28,706 bases of DNA from JACDAL01 sp035646635. Its GTDB lineage: Bacteria; Actinomycetota; CADDZG01; WHSQ01. Every line of letters begins with the position of its first letter. Within the stretch, counting starts at the first letter, position 1. The DNA lies in assembly GCA_035646635.1 (NCBI GenBank), contig DASRPA010000123.1:1-28706 (forward strand). The letters run 5' to 3'. Of the stretch, positions 7,821 through 15,357 are shown in pieces. The translations under genes and the position numbers were made by a program. A model generated the notes under the pieces. The model did not search any database and was not told the origin of the DNA. It saw only the letters and a list, made by a program, of their open reading frames with translations.

Positions 7821-8215
7821 CAGACTCGCCTTCTCTTCCGAGGCCGGCAGCCGTTGTGCGGAACAGGCGTGACGTCCTTGATGCCGATGACCTCTAGACC
7901 CGAGGCCTGCAGAGAGCGGATTGCAGTCTCCCGCCCCGAACCCGGTCCCTTGACCATTACATCAACTCGCCGAACCCCGTGCTCCTGAGCACGGCGCGAC
8001 GCCACCTCAGCTGCCTGCTGGGCCGCGAAGGGAGTGGACTTGCGGGAGCCCTTGAAGCCCACGTTACCCGCAGATGCCCACGCAATCACGTTCCCCTCAG
8101 GATCGGTAATCGAGATGATCGTGTTGTTAAACGTGGACTTGATGTGCGCGACACCGTGAACGATGTTCTTCTTTTCCTTGCGGCGAGTCTTCCTAGCTCT
8201 GCGTGGACCGGCCAA
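7820..8215 (-). CDS. rpsK: 30S ribosomal protein S11 (uS11)
   Basis: S11 forms part of the 30S platform near the E site. Family segments are HIKSTFNNTIISITDPEGNV, WASAGNVGFKGSRKSTPFAA and VKGPGSGRETAIRSLQASGL, ending in the typical PHNGCRPRKRRRV. I choose TTG at 8215, which gives 131 residues (the usual length is about 130) and follows GGAAGG by 8 bases. The frame remains open further upstream to an ATG at 8338, but that part lies over rpsM in another frame and has no S11 similarity. No ATG or GTG start is available at the right position. Confidence 0.96.
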   Translation of the reverse strand: MAGPRRARKTRRKEKKNIVHGVAHIKSTFNNTIISITDPEGNVIAWASAGNVGFKGSRKSTPFAAQQAAEVASRRAQEHGVRRVDVMVKGPGSGRETAIRSLQASGLEVIGIKDVTPVPHNGCRPRKRRRV

Positions 8216-8255
8216 ACTGCATGTCCTTCCCTCTAGACTTTTCTCGGAACCCCGG

Positions 8256-8633
8256 CTACTTCTTTGACTTCTTCTTGCCGGCGACCGCCTTGCCGGGACC
8301 CTTGCGGGTGCGGGCATTCGTGTGGGTTCTCTGCCCATTCACGGGAAGCCCTCGGCGGTGCCGTAGTCCTTGGTAGCAACCGATATCGATCTTGCGCTTG
8401 ATGTTCTGGTTGATCTCGCGGCGGAGATCTCCCTCGACTCCGTAGCTATCCCCAATGAAATCGCGCAAGCGGACGACCTCCTCATCGGTCAAATCACGCA
8501 CTCGCGTACTGGCGTCAACCCCAGATCCGGTGCAAGTCTCCTGGGCGCGGGTCGGCCCCACCCCAAAGATGTAGGTCAGGGCGATGTCGAGACGCTTGTC
8601 CCGAGGCAGGTCTACACCGGCGATTCGAGCCAT
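8256..8633 (-). CDS. rpsM: 30S ribosomal protein S13 (uS13)
   Basis: S13 sits in the head of the 30S subunit and bridges to the 50S subunit and the P-site tRNA. The 125-residue product starts MARIAGVDLPRDKRLDIALT and has the GVGPTRA helix-hairpin motif near residue 24. It ends with the conserved GLRHRRGLPVNGQRTHTNAR and a Lys-rich tail. The ATG at 8633 is preceded by AAGGAGG four bases upstream, the strongest Shine-Dalgarno of this section. It lies between rpmJ and rpsK, the standard alpha-operon order. Confidence 0.98.
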   Translation of the reverse strand: MARIAGVDLPRDKRLDIALTYIFGVGPTRAQETCTGSGVDASTRVRDLTDEEVVRLRDFIGDSYGVEGDLRREINQNIKRKIDIGCYQGLRHRRGLPVNGQRTHTNARTRKGPGKAVAGKKKSKK

Positions 8634-8642
8634 TCGGCCTCC

Positions 8643-8756
8643 TTATCCCTGCTTTTGCTTGTGCCGGGGATTCGAGCAGATCACCATTACGTTCCCGCGC
8701 CTGCGAATGATCTTGCACTTGTCGCAGATCCTCTTGACGCTGGGATGAACTTTCAT
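8643..8756 (-). CDS. rpmJ: 50S ribosomal protein L36 (bL36)
   Basis: L36 is the smallest large-subunit protein. The 37-residue product begins MKVHPSVKRICDKCKIIRRR and ends CSNPRHKQKQG. It keeps the CxxC...C....H zinc ligands (Cys11, Cys14, Cys27, His32), so it is the zinc-dependent form. The ATG is at 8756, 10 bases after the infA stop. The length and motif are those of the family, and a longer in-frame reading upstream is only overlap with infA. Confidence 0.97.
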   Translation of the reverse strand: MKVHPSVKRICDKCKIIRRRGNVMVICSNPRHKQKQG

Positions 8757-8766
8757 CTTCTTGCTC

Positions 8767-9009
8767 CTACCTGTAGCGGTAGACCACACGCCCCCGCGTG
8801 AGGTCGTAGGGGGACAGTTCCACCAGCACACGATCTCCCGGCAGGATGCGGATGTAGTGCATGCGCATCTTCCCCGAGATGTGAGCCAGGACCTTGTGGC
8901 CGTTGTCGAGCTCGACGCGAAACATGGCGTTGGGCAAGGTTTCATTGACTGTGCCCTCGATCTGGATGCCCTCTTCCTTCTGGGCGCCTTTCTCCTTGTT
9001 CTTCGCCAT
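8767..9009 (-). CDS. infA: Translation initiation factor IF-1
   Basis: IF-1 binds the 30S A site during initiation together with IF-2 and IF-3. The 80-residue OB-fold protein contains IEGTVNETLPNAMFRVELDN, HISGKMRMHYIRILPGD and VLVELSPYDLTRGRVVYRYR, all close to the family consensus. An N-terminal Lys/Glu-rich addition of about 8 residues makes it longer than the usual 72. The ATG at 9009 fits best; an ATG 21 bases upstream would add MKVGTAR. The 124-base gap before it, after map, may hold a promoter. Confidence 0.96.
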   Translation of the reverse strand: MAKNKEKGAQKEEGIQIEGTVNETLPNAMFRVELDNGHKVLAHISGKMRMHYIRILPGDRVLVELSPYDLTRGRVVYRYR

Positions 9010-9102
9010 GCGCGCGGTTCCTACTTTCATCGTCTATGTTTGATCCGGCCGGGGATGCGAACCGCGCCGAAAGCGCGCAGAAACTGCCCTGACCGACCCT
9101 TA

Positions 9103-9132
9103 AGAGTAGCAGAAATACGCTCCCGAGTCGAA
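9103..9132 (-). promoter_or_regulatory. Weak promoter candidate for infA
   Basis: On the - strand TTCGAC (9132-9127) and TACTCT (9108-9103) are 18 bases apart, in the 124-base gap between map and infA. The -10 box is reasonable and the -35 poor. The leader that would follow contains a small hairpin, CGCGC-TTTCG-GCGCG. An infA-proximal promoter is common in bacteria, but this one rests on two weak boxes. Confidence 0.3.
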
Positions 9133-9133
9133 T

Positions 9134-9889
9134 TCACCTCGCCTCGCGCCTGGTCAGGACCTCGTGACCCTCCTCGGTAATCGCCACGGTGTGCTCGAAA
9201 TGGGCGGACAACCCTCCATCCGCCGTGACCACCGTCCAACCATCGTCGAGGGCCTTCGTGGCGGCCCCTCCAGCGTTAATCATGGGCTCGATGGCCAAGG
9301 TCATCCCTGCGCCCAGAACCTCCCGCCGGCCCGGGGGGCCGTAATTGGGAATCTGTGGGTCCTCGTGTAGGGCGCGTCCAACACCGTGACCCACATATTC
9401 CCGCACCACGGAGAACCCTGCCTTGATGGCAACTTGCTCGACGGCGTGGCCGACGTCGCCCAAGCGCCGCCCCGGATAACACTGTTCGATGGCCGCGTCC
9501 AGGGACTTCTCGCCTGCTTCGAGCAACCGGGCCGCATCCTCAGATATTGCTCCGACGGGAAACGTCCAAGCGGAGTCGGCATGAAGGCCCCCGTAGAAAG
9601 CTCCGACATCCAACGACACGACATCGCCCTCATCGAGTACGTGGTCTGAAGGAATCCCGTGAACGATAACGTCGTTCGGCGAAGAGCAGATCGAGCCGGG
9701 AAACCCCTTGTACCCCTTGAACGAGGGTTTCCCACCGGACGAAACTATCGCACTCTCCGCTATTGCATCGAGGTGGCGCGTGGTCACGCCCGGACGCAGA
9801 GCCTCCTGCAGGCGCAGAAGCGTATCGCTCACCATCACGCCGGCCTTCCGCATGATGACAAGCTCTTCGGGCGACTTCTTGTAGATCAC
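9134..9889 (-). CDS. map: Type I methionine aminopeptidase
   Basis: It removes the initiator methionine from nascent proteins with small second residues. The 251-residue single-domain pita-bread enzyme shows all five metal ligands: Asp94 (SLDVGAF), Asp105 (HADSAWT), His168 (GHGVGR), Glu201 (IEPM) and Glu232 (FEHT). The substrate-contacting His77 lies in IVHG. There is no N-terminal zinc or SH3 extension, so it is the short MetAP Ia form. The GTG start at 9889 overlaps the adk stop as GTGA. The adk-map pair following secY is the usual end of the spc operon in Gram-positive bacteria. Confidence 0.98.
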   Translation of the reverse strand: MIYKKSPEELVIMRKAGVMVSDTLLRLQEALRPGVTTRHLDAIAESAIVSSGGKPSFKGYKGFPGSICSSPNDVIVHGIPSDHVLDEGDVVSLDVGAFYGGLHADSAWTFPVGAISEDAARLLEAGEKSLDAAIEQCYPGRRLGDVGHAVEQVAIKAGFSVVREYVGHGVGRALHEDPQIPNYGPPGRREVLGAGMTLAIEPMINAGGAATKALDDGWTVVTADGGLSAHFEHTVAITEEGHEVLTRREAR

Positions 9890-10515
9890 TTGAGGCTCTC
9901 CACGATACGAGAGAAGACTTCGTCGGGGGACCCCATGCCATCGATCACATGGAGGACGTCCCGGTAGTGCGATTTCAAGGGCTCGGTCTGATCATGGTAG
10001 AGGCGCAGCCGCTTTCTGACGTTCTCCGGAGTGTCGTCCGTGCGCCTCTCGACTTGGCCCCCACAGCGGTCGCACGTCCAGTTCCGTTCGGGCGGGGCGT
10101 CGTCGTGGTAGTTGCGACCGCAGTTCGAACACACCCTTCGCCCCACGATCCTTCGCAGCGATACCTCTTCGGGAACCTCCAGAGCGAGGACCGCCTCGAT
10201 CGCGGCAGAGTGCTCGGACAGCATCTTGTCCAGAGAATCGGCCTGCGATGTATTACGCGGGAACCCGTCGAGCAGGAAGTCGTCGAAACCTTTCGCCTCC
10301 AGACGCTCCCTTACCACCTCCACGGTAACGTCGTCGGGGACGAGCTTGCCCTCGTCCACGTACTCCTTCGCCTTCATCCCCATGTCGGTCTCGTTGGAGA
10401 TTGCCCATCGAAACATGTCTCCAGTAGCGATCGCGTCGAGGTCGAATTCTTCGGCGACGCGCCTCCCCTGTGTTCCCTTGCCGGCCCCCTGCGGGCCGAA
10501 GATGAGAAGTCGCAT
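9886..10515 (-). CDS. adk: Adenylate kinase, zinc-lid form
   Basis: It catalyses ATP + AMP = 2 ADP and sets the adenylate energy balance. The P-loop is GPQGAGKGTQ (residues 7-16), and LLDGFPRNTSQA near residue 81 is the nucleotide-binding signature. The lid domain carries four cysteines, Cys129, Cys132, Cys148 and Cys151 (CSNC...CDRC), expected to bind zinc as in Bacillus-type long adenylate kinases. The length, 209 residues, is typical. The ATG at 10515 follows secY by 47 bases, with no clear promoter in the gap. Confidence 0.98.
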   Translation of the reverse strand: MRLLIFGPQGAGKGTQGRRVAEEFDLDAIATGDMFRWAISNETDMGMKAKEYVDEGKLVPDDVTVEVVRERLEAKGFDDFLLDGFPRNTSQADSLDKMLSEHSAAIEAVLALEVPEEVSLRRIVGRRVCSNCGRNYHDDAPPERNWTCDRCGGQVERRTDDTPENVRKRLRLYHDQTEPLKSHYRDVLHVIDGMGSPDEVFSRIVESLK

Positions 10516-10562
10516 AGATTTTATGCCCGGCCTGAGCTAGCAGCCCGTGCGATGACGCTGCA

Positions 10563-11858
10563 TTATCTCAAGAACCCTTCGTAATGCCTCATCATGAGCT
10601 GGGATTCGATCTGCTTCATCGTTTCGAGCGCCACGCCCACCGTGATGAGGATCGACGTTCCTCCAAAGGGAAGCGCCTGCAGACCAAAGGCGCGCAACGC
10701 AATTGATGGAAGCAGTGCAATCGCGGCGATGAACAGAGCGCCCGGAAGAGTGATTCGAGTGAGGATTCGATCGAGATGCTCGGCAGTCTGCCGCCCAGGT
10801 CGAATACCGGGTATGAATCCACCGTATTTTTTCATATTGTCGGCGACATCCATCGGGTTGAAGCTGATGGCAGTATAGAAATAGGCAAAGAACACCACCA
10901 TCGTCCCGTAGAGAATCATGTACACAAAGCTGCTTGAGTTGACGAGATGGTTTGTAATGAAATCCTGAATCACATCCACCTGAACCACGTTTTGCAGCAA
11001 ACTGGGGATGTAGAGGACACTCGAGGCGAAGATGATCGGGATCACACCCGCCTGGTTTACCTTAAGCGGGATATAAGTCGACTGCCCCCCCATCTGGCGC
11101 CTGCCTACAATACGCTTAGCGTATTGAACGGCGATCCTTCTTTGGCCCTGCTCCATCATGACGATCGCAAGAATGATCCCGATACCCATCAGCACGATCA
11201 AGCTGAACAGCACCGGTCCGCCCTGGTCGAGAATGGCCTTCCCCTCGCTGGGAAGGGTCGATACGATCGACGCGAAGATCAGGATCGACATGCCGTTACC
11301 AATGCCCCGCTGGGTGATGAGCTCGCCGAGCCACATGATCAGCGCTGTCCCGGCCGTCAGGGACAGGACGATGAGCCCTACCCGAGGCCCCGAGAACTGC
11401 GGTATGAGATCGATCGGCTGGCCCCCCGGACCCTGGATCTGCCCGCTGTGGAAAAGGAACGCCAGTCCGGTCGACTGCAAAATCGCCAACAGCACGGTCA
11501 GATAACGGGTCCACTGCGTGATCTTCTTGTAGCCGGCCTCGCCTTCCTTGGACCATGCCTCGAGCTTGGGGATCACGGCCGTCAAGAGCTGCATGATGAT
11601 GGACGACGTGATGTAAGGCATGATTCCCAGGGCGAAAATCGCCATCTGGGTCAGTGCCCCGCCCGAGAACAAGTTGATGAAGTCGAATACCCCGCCCTGA
11701 GCGCCTCTGGCGAAGGCTTGCGCGGCCTGGACGTCGATGCCCGGTGTAGGGACGTGGGCACCGAACCGGTACACCGCTATGATGAGCATCGTAAAGAGGA
11801 TCTTCTTGCGCAAGTCGGGAACCTTGAAAGCATTGACGAACGCTCCAAGCAGGTTCAT
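10563..11858 (-). CDS. secY: Preprotein translocase subunit SecY
   Basis: SecY is the membrane channel of the Sec translocon. The 431-residue protein has about ten hydrophobic segments. It starts MNLLGAFVNAFKVPDLRKKI, and the first segment is ILFTMLIIAVYRFGAHVPTPG. Further landmarks are the plug-region FDFINLFSGGALTQMAIFALG and, later, RIVGRRQMGGQSTYIPLKVN and the loop GGFIPGIRPGRQTAEHLDRI. The start overlaps the rplO stop as ATGA. Placement between rplO and adk is the classical spc order. Confidence 0.98.
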   Translation of the reverse strand: MNLLGAFVNAFKVPDLRKKILFTMLIIAVYRFGAHVPTPGIDVQAAQAFARGAQGGVFDFINLFSGGALTQMAIFALGIMPYITSSIIMQLLTAVIPKLEAWSKEGEAGYKKITQWTRYLTVLLAILQSTGLAFLFHSGQIQGPGGQPIDLIPQFSGPRVGLIVLSLTAGTALIMWLGELITQRGIGNGMSILIFASIVSTLPSEGKAILDQGGPVLFSLIVLMGIGIILAIVMMEQGQRRIAVQYAKRIVGRRQMGGQSTYIPLKVNQAGVIPIIFASSVLYIPSLLQNVVQVDVIQDFITNHLVNSSSFVYMILYGTMVVFFAYFYTAISFNPMDVADNMKKYGGFIPGIRPGRQTAEHLDRILTRITLPGALFIAAIALLPSIALRAFGLQALPFGGTSILITVGVALETMKQIESQLMMRHYEGFLR

Positions 11859-12310
11859 TCGCCAGACCTCCCACGCACAACGACCTCGACCTTGCCTCCG
11901 GCCGCCTCGATTTTCTGTTTGGCGGTGGCGCTGAAGGCGTGCGCCTTGACCGTCACGGCCCGGTCGATGTCTCCCTGCCCCAGGACCTTGATGATCTTGT
12001 CTCGCTTGCGCACCAGCCCGGTCGCCCTGAGCTCGGCCGGTCCGATTTCGGACGACTCGATCCTGCCCAGCTCGGAAACGTTGACCGCTCCGTAGACGAC
12101 CCGGTTGATGGGCTTGAACCCCTTGCGCTTGGGCAGGCGGCGCACGAGAGGCATCTGGCCGCCCTCGAAGAACAGGGGCACACTGCCGCGCGCCCGGGTT
12201 CCCTTGGTCCCGCGGCCTGCGGTTTTCCCACGGCCCGATCCTTCGCCGCGACCTACTCGCCTGCGCGCTCTACGAGCCCCCTGCGGTGGCTTCAGCTCGT
12301 GCAGTCTCAT
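11855..12310 (-). CDS. rplO: 50S ribosomal protein L15 (uL15)
   Basis: L15 binds 23S rRNA late in 50S assembly. The 151-residue protein has the glycine/arginine-rich extension RVGRGEGSGRGKTAGRGTKG. It also has FFEGGQMPLVRRLPKRKGFK near residue 47 and the globular end HAFSATAKQKIEAAGGKVEV. It overlaps both rpmD (ATGA) and secY (ATGA) by 4 bases, indicating translational coupling. Confidence 0.97.
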   Translation of the reverse strand: MRLHELKPPQGARRARRRVGRGEGSGRGKTAGRGTKGTRARGSVPLFFEGGQMPLVRRLPKRKGFKPINRVVYGAVNVSELGRIESSEIGPAELRATGLVRKRDKIIKVLGQGDIDRAVTVKAHAFSATAKQKIEAAGGKVEVVVRGRSGE

Positions 12311-12495
12311 GTCTCCTCGATCTCCTCAACCGTCACTAGATGCTCCACGGCCTTGATCATGCCCCTTATCTCGGGCTTGTCCTCGTGAACCACGGTGTGG
12401 CCGATGCGCCTGATGCCAAGAGCACGCAGGGTCCCCCGCTGCCGCGCCCCTCGATCCAACGCCGAACGCACTTGCGACACCTTGAGCTTGATCAT
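12307..12495 (-). CDS. rpmD: 50S ribosomal protein L30 (uL30)
   Basis: L30 is a small large-subunit protein. The 62-residue product has KLKVSQVRSALDRGARQRGT, LGIRRIGHTVVHEDKPEIRG and a final VEHLVTVEEIEE, matching the family in length and order. The ATG at 12495 is preceded by GAGGG, which lies just outside the end of the repeat element that fills the gap to rpsE. That 207-base gap is the larger of the two sizeable gaps between ribosomal protein genes in this cluster. Confidence 0.96.
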   Translation of the reverse strand: MIKLKVSQVRSALDRGARQRGTLRALGIRRIGHTVVHEDKPEIRGMIKAVEHLVTVEEIEET

Positions 12496-12506
12496 CTATG
12501 TCCCTC

Positions 12507-12705
12507 AGTGCTCCGCACCGGAAATACGGTGCGCACCGAGAGCGTCACTGCGCCCCAGATTGAATCCCAATTCCGACCTCGGCGGAGCCGTTCGCAAGGC
12601 GCGAGGAGCGCTGCGTACCTGGAAGGTACGTGAGCGACAAGTAACGACGCGAGCGGGGATGCAGAGGCGTTCGAATGTCACCGGATTGACGGGGAGGTGC
12701 ACTTA
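12507..12705 (+). repeat. Interspersed structured element, copy A (MITE/MIRU-like)
   Basis: This 199-base stretch fills the gap between rpsE and rpmD and is an inverted copy of the element at 16557-16723. By hand alignment about 155 of 166 shared positions match, plus one extra block of about 33 bases (12557-12589) here. The ends are imperfect inverted repeats: AGTGCTCCGCACC at one end against AGTGCACCTCCCC read inward from the other (10 of 13). Two internal stem-loops are GCACCG-GAAATA-CGGTGC (12515-12532) and CGTACCT-GGA-AGGTACG (12614-12630). The last bases, TTA at 12703-12705, form the TAA stop codon of rpsE. No transposase is encoded. It is either a non-autonomous mobile repeat or a structured RNA element; the first is favoured. 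Confidence 0.85.
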
Positions 12706-13266
12706 AGATGCCGATGATCCAGCGGAACTCGCGCCGCGCAGCAGATATGGAGGGGCGACTTCCTCGGGACGCTTGCCTCTCTTGAGAGCGATCTCCTCTG
12801 CCGTCTTGAGGCCTTGCAACGCCTTGACGGTGGCGTGCACGATATTGATCGGGTTGCTCGAACCCAACGATTTCGAGAGGATGTCCCGGATGCCGGCACA
12901 CTCGACGACTGCGCGCACGGGGCCTCCGGCGATCACGCCGGTTCCGGGAGAAGCCGGCTTCAAGAGCACCACGGCCGCGGAGTCCTCGCTGATGATCTCG
13001 TGGATGATCGTCTGACCTACCATGGGAACCGTGAAGAAGCTTTGCTTCGCTTCCTCGATGCCTTTCTGGATCGCAGCCGGAACCTCTCGTGCCTTGCCAT
13101 AACCAACGCCGACGCGGCCGGCTCCATCGCCCACTACAACCAAAGCAGTGAATGAGAACCGGCGGCCGCCCTTGACCACCTTGGCAACGCGGTTGATCGA
13201 GACAACGCGCTCCTCGTACTGGTTACGATCGTCGTCTCTTTGACGACCTCCCGAACCTCTTGCCAT
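12703..13266 (-). CDS. rpsE: 30S ribosomal protein S5 (uS5)
   Basis: S5 binds the 30S body at the mRNA entry and affects decoding accuracy. The 187-residue product has the double-stranded-RNA-binding-like domain YEERVVSINRVAKVVKGGRR with FSFTALVVVGDGAGRVGVGY. It also has the family stretch LLKPASPGTGVIAGGPVRAV near residue 102 and GSSNPINIVHATVKAL. A Ser/Ala-rich tail, GASSAGSSAS, runs into the repeat element, whose terminal TTA supplies the stop codon. Insertion of the element may therefore have changed the C-terminus. Confidence 0.97.
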   Translation of the reverse strand: MARGSGGRQRDDDRNQYEERVVSINRVAKVVKGGRRFSFTALVVVGDGAGRVGVGYGKAREVPAAIQKGIEEAKQSFFTVPMVGQTIIHEIISEDSAAVVLLKPASPGTGVIAGGPVRAVVECAGIRDILSKSLGSSNPINIVHATVKALQGLKTAEEIALKRGKRPEEVAPPYLLRGASSAGSSAS

Positions 13267-13281
13267 CAGCTCTCTCCCGTT

Positions 13282-13632
13282 CTAGAAATCAAGTCCGCCC
13301 TCGCGGGCGCCCTCGGCCAGGGACTTGACTCTCCCGTGGTAGCGAAAGCCTCCTCGGTCGAATGTCACTTGTTTGATGCCGGCGTCGGTGGCGCGCATTG
13401 CCACAGCACGTCCTACCGCCTTTGCCCTGGTCGTCGGATCCTTGCCTCCTCGTACCTTCAGAGACGACGCAGACACAAGCGTCCTGCCGGAGGAGTCATC
13501 AATGAGCTGCGCATAGATCTGCCGGTTGGAGCGATACACCGCGAGCCGGGGCCGCGCTTCTGTTCCCACCGCCAGCTTTCTCACCCGGCGATGCCGCTTT
13601 ACCCTGCCCCGCGCCTTCAGATCCGAGGTCAC
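13282..13632 (-). CDS. rplR: 50S ribosomal protein L18 (uL18)
   Basis: L18 binds 5S rRNA and joins it to the 50S central protuberance. The 116-residue protein has KRHRRVRKLAVGTEARPRLA, the central VYRSNRQIYAQLIDD, and the C-terminal FDRGGFRYHGRVKSLAEGAR with the conserved FDRGG(F/Y)xYHGRV signature. The start is GTG at 13632, one base after the rplF stop. It is in the usual place between rplF and rpsE. Confidence 0.97.
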   Translation of the reverse strand: MTSDLKARGRVKRHRRVRKLAVGTEARPRLAVYRSNRQIYAQLIDDSSGRTLVSASSLKVRGGKDPTTRAKAVGRAVAMRATDAGIKQVTFDRGGFRYHGRVKSLAEGAREGGLDF

Positions 13633-13633
13633 A

Positions 13634-14179
13634 CTACCCGCCCGCCTTCGCGGCCTTACCGGCCTTACGCTTAATGTGCTCCCCCTCGTACCTGATGCCT
13701 TTCGCTTTGTACGGCTCGGGCTTTCTGATCGCTCGAATCTCCGCCGCCACCTGGCCCACGAGCTCCTTGTCGATGCCTCTCACCACGATCCTCGTTGGAG
13801 TCGGGAGCTCGAACTCGATACCGACGGGGGCCTTCTTGGCAACGGGATGGGAGAAGCCAATCTGGAACTCGATGTCGTCGCCCTTCTTGGCCGCGCGGTA
13901 GCCGACCCCATGGATCTCGAGCCTTCTCTCGTATCCCTGAGTGACCCCCTGGACCATATTGGCGACCAGGCTTCGAACCAACCCGTGTAGTGCACGCACT
14001 TCCCGTTCCTCGTTGGCGCGCGTGACCCTGATCTCGCCGTCTGCGCGCTCTAGCGCGATACCCTTCGGCACCACCCTGGAAAGTTCCCCGCGCGGCCCCT
14101 TGACGACCACGCCGCCTGAGGAAACAGTGACCTCAACCCCCGAGGGCACGCTGATGGGGGCTTGACCTACACGTGACAT
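13634..14179 (-). CDS. rplF: 50S ribosomal protein L6 (uL6)
   Basis: L6 has two similar domains and lies near the GTPase-associated centre of the 50S subunit. The 181-residue product starts MSRVGQAPISVPSGVEVTVS. It contains VVKGPRGELSRVVPKGIAL and the second-domain signature PEPYKAKGIRYEGEHIKRKA near residue 153, ending in a short basic Lys/Ala tail. The ATG is at 14179. Length and order are standard. Confidence 0.98.
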   Translation of the reverse strand: MSRVGQAPISVPSGVEVTVSSGGVVVKGPRGELSRVVPKGIALERADGEIRVTRANEEREVRALHGLVRSLVANMVQGVTQGYERRLEIHGVGYRAAKKGDDIEFQIGFSHPVAKKAPVGIEFELPTPTRIVVRGIDKELVGQVAAEIRAIRKPEPYKAKGIRYEGEHIKRKAGKAAKAGG

Positions 14180-14194
14180 CTTCCGACCTTTCCT

Positions 14195-14593
14195 CTACCA
14201 GACATGCGCCAGAACTTCTCCCCCGACGCCCACTCGGCGGGCTTGTCTGTCGGTCATGACCCCTTGCGACGTCGAGATGATTGCGATGCCGAGACCGCCG
14301 AGCACGCGGGGCAGCTCTCGCGCTCCCTTGTACACGCGCCGACCGGGCTTCGAAACCCGGCTGATTCCGGCAATTGCAGACTCCCTGTCCACCGAGTAAC
14401 GCAGGCGGATCTTGATGTTCGCATGCGTCTCCTCGCGCGAAGTCTCATAGCTCTGCACAAACCCCTCATCGGCCAAGATCTTCGCGATGCTCTCCTTGAT
14501 CTTGGACGCTGGAATGACAACCTCGTCGTGGGCCGCCGACGACGCATTGCGGATACGCGAAAGCATGTCGGCCACAGGATCGGTCATGCTCAT
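14195..14593 (-). CDS. rpsH: 30S ribosomal protein S8 (uS8)
   Basis: S8 binds helix 21 of 16S rRNA and in enterobacteria represses the spc operon. The 132-residue product starts MSMTDPVADMLSRIRNASSA. It has GISRVSKPGRRVYKGARELP and the family signature GLGIAIISTSQGVMTDRQAR near residue 100, ending GGEVLAHVW. An alternative ATG two codons downstream (14587) is equally possible. It lies 5 bases after rpsN. Confidence 0.98.
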   Translation of the reverse strand: MSMTDPVADMLSRIRNASSAAHDEVVIPASKIKESIAKILADEGFVQSYETSREETHANIKIRLRYSVDRESAIAGISRVSKPGRRVYKGARELPRVLGGLGIAIISTSQGVMTDRQARRVGVGGEVLAHVW

Positions 14594-14598
14594 CTTCT

Positions 14599-14784
14599 CT
14601 ACCAGCTCGCTTTCGTGATGCCGGGGATCTCCCCGTTGTGAGCCATATGCCTAAAACACAACCGGCACAACCCAAAGCGGCGATACACGGCTCGCGGCCG
14701 TCCGCAGCGCACACATCGAGAGTAGGCTCGCACCCTGTACTTGGGTTTCCGTTGTGCCTTGAGCCGCAAGGCCTTCTTCGCCAT
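14599..14784 (-). CDS. rpsN: 30S ribosomal protein S14, zinc-binding (type Z)
   Basis: S14 sits in the head of the 30S subunit. This is the short 61-residue form with the zinc knuckle CVRCGR...GLCRLCFR (Cys24, Cys27, Cys40, Cys43). It ends with the typical AHNGEIPGITKASW. The short zinc form in the spc operon, between rplE and rpsH, is the ancestral arrangement of Gram-positive lineages. ATG at 14784. Confidence 0.98.
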   Translation of the reverse strand: MAKKALRLKAQRKPKYRVRAYSRCVRCGRPRAVYRRFGLCRLCFRHMAHNGEIPGITKASW

Positions 14785-15357
14785 CTATACCTCCAACCTT
14801 CCGCTCCTGAATGGAAAGCCAAGTGCGCTCAAAAGCGCCCTGCCGCCTTCATCATTCTGAGCGGTCGTAACGATCGTGATGTCCATTCCACGAGGGACGT
14901 CGATGTCGTCGTAGTCGATCTCGGGAAAGACAAGCTGTTCGGTAAGACCGAAGCTGTAATTGCCCCGGCCGTCAAAGGACTCCGGGTTCAGCCCTCGAAA
15001 GTCGCGAATACGAGGAAGCACGATCGCCATCAACCGGTCGAGAAACTCCCACATCCGATCGCCCCTCATGGTCACGGCCGCCCCAATAGGCATGCCGGCC
15101 CGGATCTTGAAGGTCGCCAGCGATTTGCGAGCGTTGCGTAGCGTCGGTTTCTGGCCCGTGATCGTTGTGAGGTCCTTGACCGCACCCTCCAAGAGGCGGG
15201 CATCGCGCGACGCATCCCCCACCCCCATGTTGACTACGATCTTCTCGGGGCCGGGAACCTGCATGACGTTCTTTAGTCCAAGCTCTTGTTGCAGCTTGGG
15301 AGTCAATTCCTGACGATATTGCACTTTGAGCCGGGGGGAATAGGTCGTCTGAGCCAT
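14785..15357 (-). CDS. rplE: 50S ribosomal protein L5 (uL5)
   Basis: L5 binds 5S rRNA and contacts the P-site tRNA. The 190-residue product contains LKNVMQVPGPEKIVVNMGVG, ITGQKPTLRNARKSLATFK with the conserved (T)GQKP, and PRIRDFRGLNPESFDGRGN. It ends in the family stretch MDITIVTTAQNDEGGRALLS. The ATG at 15357 overlaps the rplX stop by one base. A GTG one codon upstream and a longer frame to 15384 are less likely. Confidence 0.98.
   Translation of the reverse strand: MAQTTYSPRLKVQYRQELTPKLQQELGLKNVMQVPGPEKIVVNMGVGDASRDARLLEGAVKDLTTITGQKPTLRNARKSLATFKIRAGMPIGAAVTMRGDRMWEFLDRLMAIVLPRIRDFRGLNPESFDGRGNYSFGLTEQLVFPEIDYDDIDVPRGMDITIVTTAQNDEGGRALLSALGFPFRSGRLEV

Noticed and set aside
8216..8338. 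Upstream extension of rpsK to an ATG
   Set aside because: It lies over rpsM in another frame and has no S11 similarity; the TTG at 8215 gives the family length.
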